Source of the DNA: Dehalococcoidia bacterium | GTDB taxonomy: Bacteria > Chloroflexota > Dehalococcoidia > UBA2979 | DNA length: 8,657 nucleotides | Assembly: GCA_030745285.1 (NCBI GenBank) | Contig: JASLOV010000137.1 | Span: forward strand, 1-8,657 | Direction: 5' to 3' | In this document: piece by piece, positions 5,922-8,657 of the stretch | Position numbering within the stretch: position 1 is the first letter of the stretch | Layout of the letters: each line of letters opens with the position of its first letter | Notes under the pieces: generated by a model | What the model saw: the letters and a program-made list of their open reading frames with translations, nothing else | What the model was told of the DNA's origin: nothing | Database searches by the model: none | Program-made: the position numbers and the translations under genes

Positions 5922-5977
5922 GTTGACAACCGGTTGATGTTGCCGGCGGTCCGCGTAGGGCGGGCAGGGGTAGCGCC

Positions 5978-5985
5978 AGGAAGGG
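5978..5985 (+). promoter_or_regulatory. Strong ribosome binding site of atpE
   Basis: AGGAAGGG lies eight bases before ATG 5994. It decides that start over the in-frame TTG 5934 and ATG 5937 upstream, which lack such a site. It is among the strongest sites in the operon, in keeping with the need for many c subunits per enzyme. Confidence 0.75.
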
Positions 5986-5993
5986 TCGAAGCG

Positions 5994-6344
5994 ATGAGAG
6001 TGACCACGATGAAGGCCGGGACCGCACGACGGCTGCTGGTGGCTGCGGCCATTGGTGGTGTGCTGTTCCTGCTGGCGACGGGCGTGGCGGGCGCACAGGC
6101 GGCCGACAACGTCTCGACGGAGAATTCCTCCAAGTTCCTGGCGGCGGCGATTGCCATGGGCGTCGGGGCCATCGGCCCGGCGATCGGCATCGGCCTGCTC
6201 GGCGGGAAGGCGATGGAAGCACTGGGACGCAACCCGGAGGCCGCAGGGCCGATCCAGACGAACATGATCCTCGCGATCGCGTTTGCCGAGGCGATCGGCA
6301 TCTACGCGCTGGTCGTCGCGATCCTTATCGGCTTTGTCTTCTAG
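5994..6344 (+). CDS. atpE: ATP synthase F0 subunit c with N-terminal extension
   Basis: Subunit c is the hairpin proteolipid of the rotating ring. The family core spans about residues 45-116: helix 1 FLAAAIAMGVGAIGPAIGIGLL, the polar loop GRNPEAAG, and helix 2 with the ion-binding Glu99 in AFAEAIGIYALV. Known Na+-binding rings use a Gln in helix 1 and Ser/Thr after the Glu; here those positions are Ile66 and Ala100-Ile101, so proton coupling is inferred. The 116-residue length exceeds the usual 75-85 because of an N-terminal, signal-like segment: basic residues (KAGTARR), a hydrophobic run and an AQA-like cleavage site near residue 36. Some other bacterial c subunits also carry such extensions. 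ATG 5994 is chosen on the AGGAAGGG site. The 72-bp gap after atpB holds a CAACCGGTTG palindrome (5927-5936). Confidence 0.94.
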   Translation: MRVTTMKAGTARRLLVAAAIGGVLFLLATGVAGAQAADNVSTENSSKFLAAAIAMGVGAIGPAIGIGLLGGKAMEALGRNPEAAGPIQTNMILAIAFAEAIGIYALVVAILIGFVF

Positions 6345-6951
6345 GCGCCTGACGGCCGCGCTCGCGGGCCTCGTCATCGCCGCACTGCCGGCGGCGGCGG
6401 CGGCCGAGGAGGAGTCAGGGGGGATTGCCGCCCTGGGCTTCAGCCTGCCCGGGCTGATCGCCCAGCTGGTCAACTTCCTGATCCTGCTGGTGGTATTGAG
6501 GCTCTTCCTCTACCGTCCGCTCCTGAACATGCTCGACGAGCGTAAGCGCCGCATCTCCGAGGGGCTAAATCGCGCCGAAGAGGCAGCCGTTCAGGCGTCC
6601 GCCAGTGAGGACGAGGCCCGTCGCGTGATCGACGAGGCTCGCGCGGAGGGCCGCGAGGCCGTCCAGCGCTCACAGGAGGCGGCGGAGCGGCTTCGCGCCG
6701 AGCTCGAAGAGCGAGCGCGCGAACAGGCCGAACAGATCGTGGAGCGCGCACGCGAGGAAGTGCAGGCGGAACGCGACCGGGCGATCCAACTGCTGCACGA
6801 GGGGTTCGCCGACCTCACGATCTCGGCCGCAGAGCGGGTGATCGGGCAGTCGCTTGACCGTTCCGCTCACCAGCGGCTGATCGATGAGGTGCTGGTAAGC
6901 AGCTCGTTCGACACTCCCGGCAGTGGCCCGACCCAGGGCGACCAGGGCTAG
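6334..6951 (+). CDS. atpF: ATP synthase F0 subunit b with signal-like N-terminus
   Basis: Subunit b is the peripheral stalk that links the membrane sector to F1 through delta. From TTG 6334 the protein has 205 residues. The canonical membrane helix is at about 41-60 (LIAQLVNFLILLVVLRLFLY), followed by RPLLNMLDERKRRI and a long Ala/Glu/Arg coiled coil to about residue 165. The C-terminal ISAAERVIGQSLD segment is typical of the delta-binding end. Upstream of the helix is an additional hydrophobic stretch ending AAAAAEEE (residues 6-27), resembling a signal peptide. The start is uncertain. TTG 6334 overlaps atpE by 11 bp and has no clear ribosome binding site, so it would depend on coupling to atpE. 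TTG 6283, further inside atpE, would add 17 Arg/Ser-rich residues. CTG 6349 is a third option. Confidence 0.88.
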   Translation: MSSRRLTAALAGLVIAALPAAAAAEEESGGIAALGFSLPGLIAQLVNFLILLVVLRLFLYRPLLNMLDERKRRISEGLNRAEEAAVQASASEDEARRVIDEARAEGREAVQRSQEAAERLRAELEERAREQAEQIVERAREEVQAERDRAIQLLHEGFADLTISAAERVIGQSLDRSAHQRLIDEVLVSSSFDTPGSGPTQGDQG

Positions 6952-6957
6952 GGCTGC

Positions 6958-7530
6958 ATGGCCGCACCCCGCGACATCGCCGGACGCCGTTACGCGCTCG
7001 CCGTCGCCGATCTCGCTCGCGAGCACGGTGACGCCGAGCAGTGGCATAACGCCATCGACGGGCTCGACGTGCTGACGTCGACGCCTGCCTATGTCGACGC
7101 CCTGCAGAGCGAGCGGTCGGACGACGACCGGCTGCAGACCGTCGTCCGCGAGATCGTGCCGGGTATCGGAGCGCTACAGCTCAACCTCTTCCGCCTGCTG
7201 AGGCAGAAGGCACGGCTCGCGCTCGGCCCGTCGATCGCCTCGTATTACCGCGAGCTGCGAGACGAGCAGCGCGGGGTGGTGCGAGCGGAAGTGCGCACGG
7301 CAGTGGAATTGAGTGATGAGCGGCGGCAGGCGATCTCCGACCGGCTCCAGCAGTGGACCGGTCAGACCGTCGAAGTCGAAGCGGCCGTCGACCCGGCGCT
7401 GCTGGGCGGCGCCGAGATCCGGGTGGGCGATCGGCTGATCGATGGCTCTACCCGTGGCCGCCTGCGCGGCCTGAGAGAACAACTGGTACGAAGCGCCGCC
7501 GAAGACGGCGCCGCCGAAGAGCAAGCCTGA
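6958..7530 (+). CDS. atpH: ATP synthase F1 subunit delta (OSCP family)
   Basis: Delta sits on top of the alpha-beta hexamer and joins it to the b stalk. The 190-residue protein fits the family in length. The N-terminal helical domain (DIAGRRYALAVADLAREHG) carries the conserved RRYA-type opening. The middle contains LQLNLFRLLRQKARLALGPSIASYYREL, where the family shows its NFLRLLxxNxR-like segment. The C-terminal domain includes GVVRAEVRTAVELSDERRQAISDRL and LLGGAEIRVGDRLIDGSTRGRLRGL, the latter matching the conserved I-x-x-G-D-x-x-I-D-x-S motif. ATG 6958 lies six bases after the atpF stop, with only a weak AGGG-type site nearby. The C-terminal tail is Ala/Glu-rich. Identity is firm from motif and operon position between atpF and atpA. 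Confidence 0.94.
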   Translation: MAAPRDIAGRRYALAVADLAREHGDAEQWHNAIDGLDVLTSTPAYVDALQSERSDDDRLQTVVREIVPGIGALQLNLFRLLRQKARLALGPSIASYYRELRDEQRGVVRAEVRTAVELSDERRQAISDRLQQWTGQTVEVEAAVDPALLGGAEIRVGDRLIDGSTRGRLRGLREQLVRSAAEDGAAEEQA

Positions 7531-7536
7531 TCCGCC

Positions 7537-7546
7537 GGAAGGTGAG
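7537..7546 (+). promoter_or_regulatory. Strong ribosome binding site of atpA
   Basis: GGAAGGTGAG ends seven bases before ATG 7554 in the 23-bp gap after atpH. It fixes the start of atpA, which opens MAVRAEEIASILKQQI as expected for the delta-binding N-terminus of alpha. Confidence 0.7.
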
Positions 7547-7553
7547 TTGAACG

Positions 7554-8657
7554 ATGGCCGTGAGAGCAGAAGAGATCGCCTCGATCCTGAAACAGCAGAT
7601 CGAGGGCTTCGACGCTTCCGTCACCGAGACCAGCGTCGGCACCGTGATCGAGGCCGGCGACGGCATCGCCAAGATTCACGGCCTGGGCGAATGCCGCGCC
7701 TCTGAGCTCGTCGAGTTCAGCAACGGCGTGCGTGGCCTGGCGCTCAACCTCGAAGAGGAGACCGTCGGCGCGATCATCCTCGGCGACCACACCGAAATCA
7801 AGGAGGGCGACGAGGTGCGGACGACCGGCCAGGTGGTCGCCGTCCCCGTCGGCGAGGCCCTGATCGGACGCGTCGTCAACGCGCTCGGTGACCCGATCGA
7901 CGACCGCGGACCGATCGAGGCCGCGGCCTCGCTCCCGGTGGAGCGCATCGCCCCGGACGTCGTCTCGCGACAGGAAGTTTCCGTGCCGGTACAGACCGGG
8001 GTGAAGGCGATCGACTCGATGACGGCGATCGGCCGCGGCCAGCGCGAGTTGATCATCGGCGACCGCTCCACCGGCAAGAGTGCGCTGATCCTCGACGCCT
8101 TCATCAACCAGAAGGGCGGCGACCTGATCTGCATCTACGTCGCCGTCGGCCAGAAGGACGCGAAGTTAGCGCAGACGGTCGCCACGCTCGAGCAGCACGG
8201 GGCGATGGAGCACACCATCGTCGTCTCCGCCTCTGCGGCGGACTCGGCGGCGCTGCAGTTCCTGGCGCCGTACGCCGGCTGCGCCATCGGCGAGTACTTC
8301 CTGGAGCTGGGCAAGGATGTGCTGATCGCCTACGACGACCTCACGAAGCACGCCTGGGCCTACCGCCAGGTCTCGCTGCTGTTGCAGCGCCCGCCCGGCC
8401 GCGAAGCCTACCCGGGCGATGTCTTCTACCTGCACTCCCGCCTGCTGGAGCGCTCTGCGCGCATGAGCGATGAGATGGGCGGCGGCTCGATCACGGCGCT
8501 GCCGGTGATCGAGACCCAGGCCGGCGATGTCTCCGCCTACATTCCGACCAACGTCATCTCCATCACGGACGGCCAGATCTTCCTGGAGGGCGACCTCTTC
8601 AACGCCGGCCAGCGGCCCGCCGTGAACCCGGGCATCTCCGTCTCGCGCGTCGGCGGC
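7554..8657 (+). CDS. atpA: ATP synthase F1 subunit alpha, 3' truncated by the window edge
   Basis: Alpha alternates with beta in the F1 hexamer and carries the non-catalytic nucleotide sites. The first 368 codons are present and open to the edge; a full alpha is about 500 residues. Visible in order: the delta-binding N-terminus (EEIASILKQQIEGFD), the beta-barrel domain (GTVIEAGDGIAKIHGLGE), and GRVVNALGDPIDDRGPIE. The P-loop GDRSTGKS lies at 169-176 with Lys175, then VAVGQKDAKLAQTV, and YDDLTKHAWAYRQVSLLLQRPPGREAYPGDVFYLHSRLLER with Asp261-Asp262. SVSRVGG at the edge contains Arg365, the expected arginine finger that reaches the neighbouring beta catalytic site. The P-loop has Ser at the fourth position, where E. 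coli has Gln and some lineages Lys, and Ser instead of Thr at its end; both keep the GxxxxGK[S/T] pattern. Confidence 0.97.
   Translation, partial: MAVRAEEIASILKQQIEGFDASVTETSVGTVIEAGDGIAKIHGLGECRASELVEFSNGVRGLALNLEEETVGAIILGDHTEIKEGDEVRTTGQVVAVPVGEALIGRVVNALGDPIDDRGPIEAAASLPVERIAPDVVSRQEVSVPVQTGVKAIDSMTAIGRGQRELIIGDRSTGKSALILDAFINQKGGDLICIYVAVGQKDAKLAQTVATLEQHGAMEHTIVVSASAADSAALQFLAPYAGCAIGEYFLELGKDVLIAYDDLTKHAWAYRQVSLLLQRPPGREAYPGDVFYLHSRLLERSARMSDEMGGGSITALPVIETQAGDVSAYIPTNVISITDGQIFLEGDLFNAGQRPAVNPGISVSRVGG

Noticed and set aside
5923..5951. Perfect TTGACA after the atpB stop as an internal atpE promoter
   Set aside because: No acceptable -10 hexamer lies 15-19 bp downstream; the sequence there is GC-rich. 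It also overlaps the CAACCGGTTG palindrome.
5934..5993. Upstream in-frame TTG and ATG as atpE starts
   Set aside because: They lack a ribosome binding site and would add 19-20 residues unlike subunit c. AGGAAGGG before ATG 5994 is decisive.
5994..6344. Sodium-driven ATP synthase
   Set aside because: The Gln and Ser/Thr ligands of known Na+ rings are replaced by Ile66 and Ala100-Ile101, so a proton-type site is more likely.
4854..6473. Long minus-strand open frame (539 codons) opposite atpB and atpE
   Set aside because: It is a GC-rich shadow of strongly recognisable atp genes on the other strand. The product is a low-complexity Arg/Asp/Glu/His-rich sequence with no recognisable domain and no ribosome binding site.

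Overview
The window is a GC-rich bacterial chromosome segment carrying ordinary housekeeping genes. Every gene I can support is on the + strand except one. Several features together suggest a Chloroflexota-like lineage (Thermomicrobia or Dehalococcoidia relatives): a DUF951 protein, the long type-2 form of PyrF, a bacterial ComB homologue, a bifunctional-nuclease (DUF151) protein, and an F-type ATP synthase operon that opens with AtpZ and has hydrophobic N-terminal extensions on subunits a, c and b. This placement comes from protein appearance and gene order only; other GC-rich lineages such as deep Actinobacteria are not excluded.

Layout. Positions 2-961 hold the 3' part of a membrane protein ending in a DUF4129 domain. 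It converges on comB (958-1722, minus strand), and the two stop codons share one CTAG. A 130-bp divergent intergenic region (1723-1852) holds four 15-bp tandem units and candidate promoters for comB and murI. A compact + strand cluster follows: murI (glutamate racemase), overlapping pyrF (OMP decarboxylase) by ATGA, then a small DUF951 Cys-containing protein. A good sigma70-type promoter (TTGACT, 18 bp, TACACT) precedes a DUF151 nuclease-family gene at 3899-4447. After a roughly 150-210 bp gap with a GC-rich hairpin and a candidate extended -10 promoter, the ATP synthase operon runs to the window end: atpZ, atpB (a), atpE (c), atpF (b), atpH (delta) and the first 368 codons of atpA (alpha). 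The gamma, beta and epsilon genes are expected beyond the right edge.

How the genes work together. The atp genes encode the proton-driven rotary ATP synthase. The c subunit carries its ion-binding Glu but lacks the known Na+ ligands, so proton coupling is inferred. MurI and PyrF supply D-glutamate for the cell wall and UMP for nucleotides.

I see no mobile element, CRISPR array, rRNA, tRNA or defence system, and no convincing undescribed multi-gene system. The points most worth a second look are the 15-bp repeat array between comB and murI, the N-terminal extensions shared by three F0 subunits, an acidic insertion in subunit a, and uncertain or non-canonical starts for atpZ and atpF.
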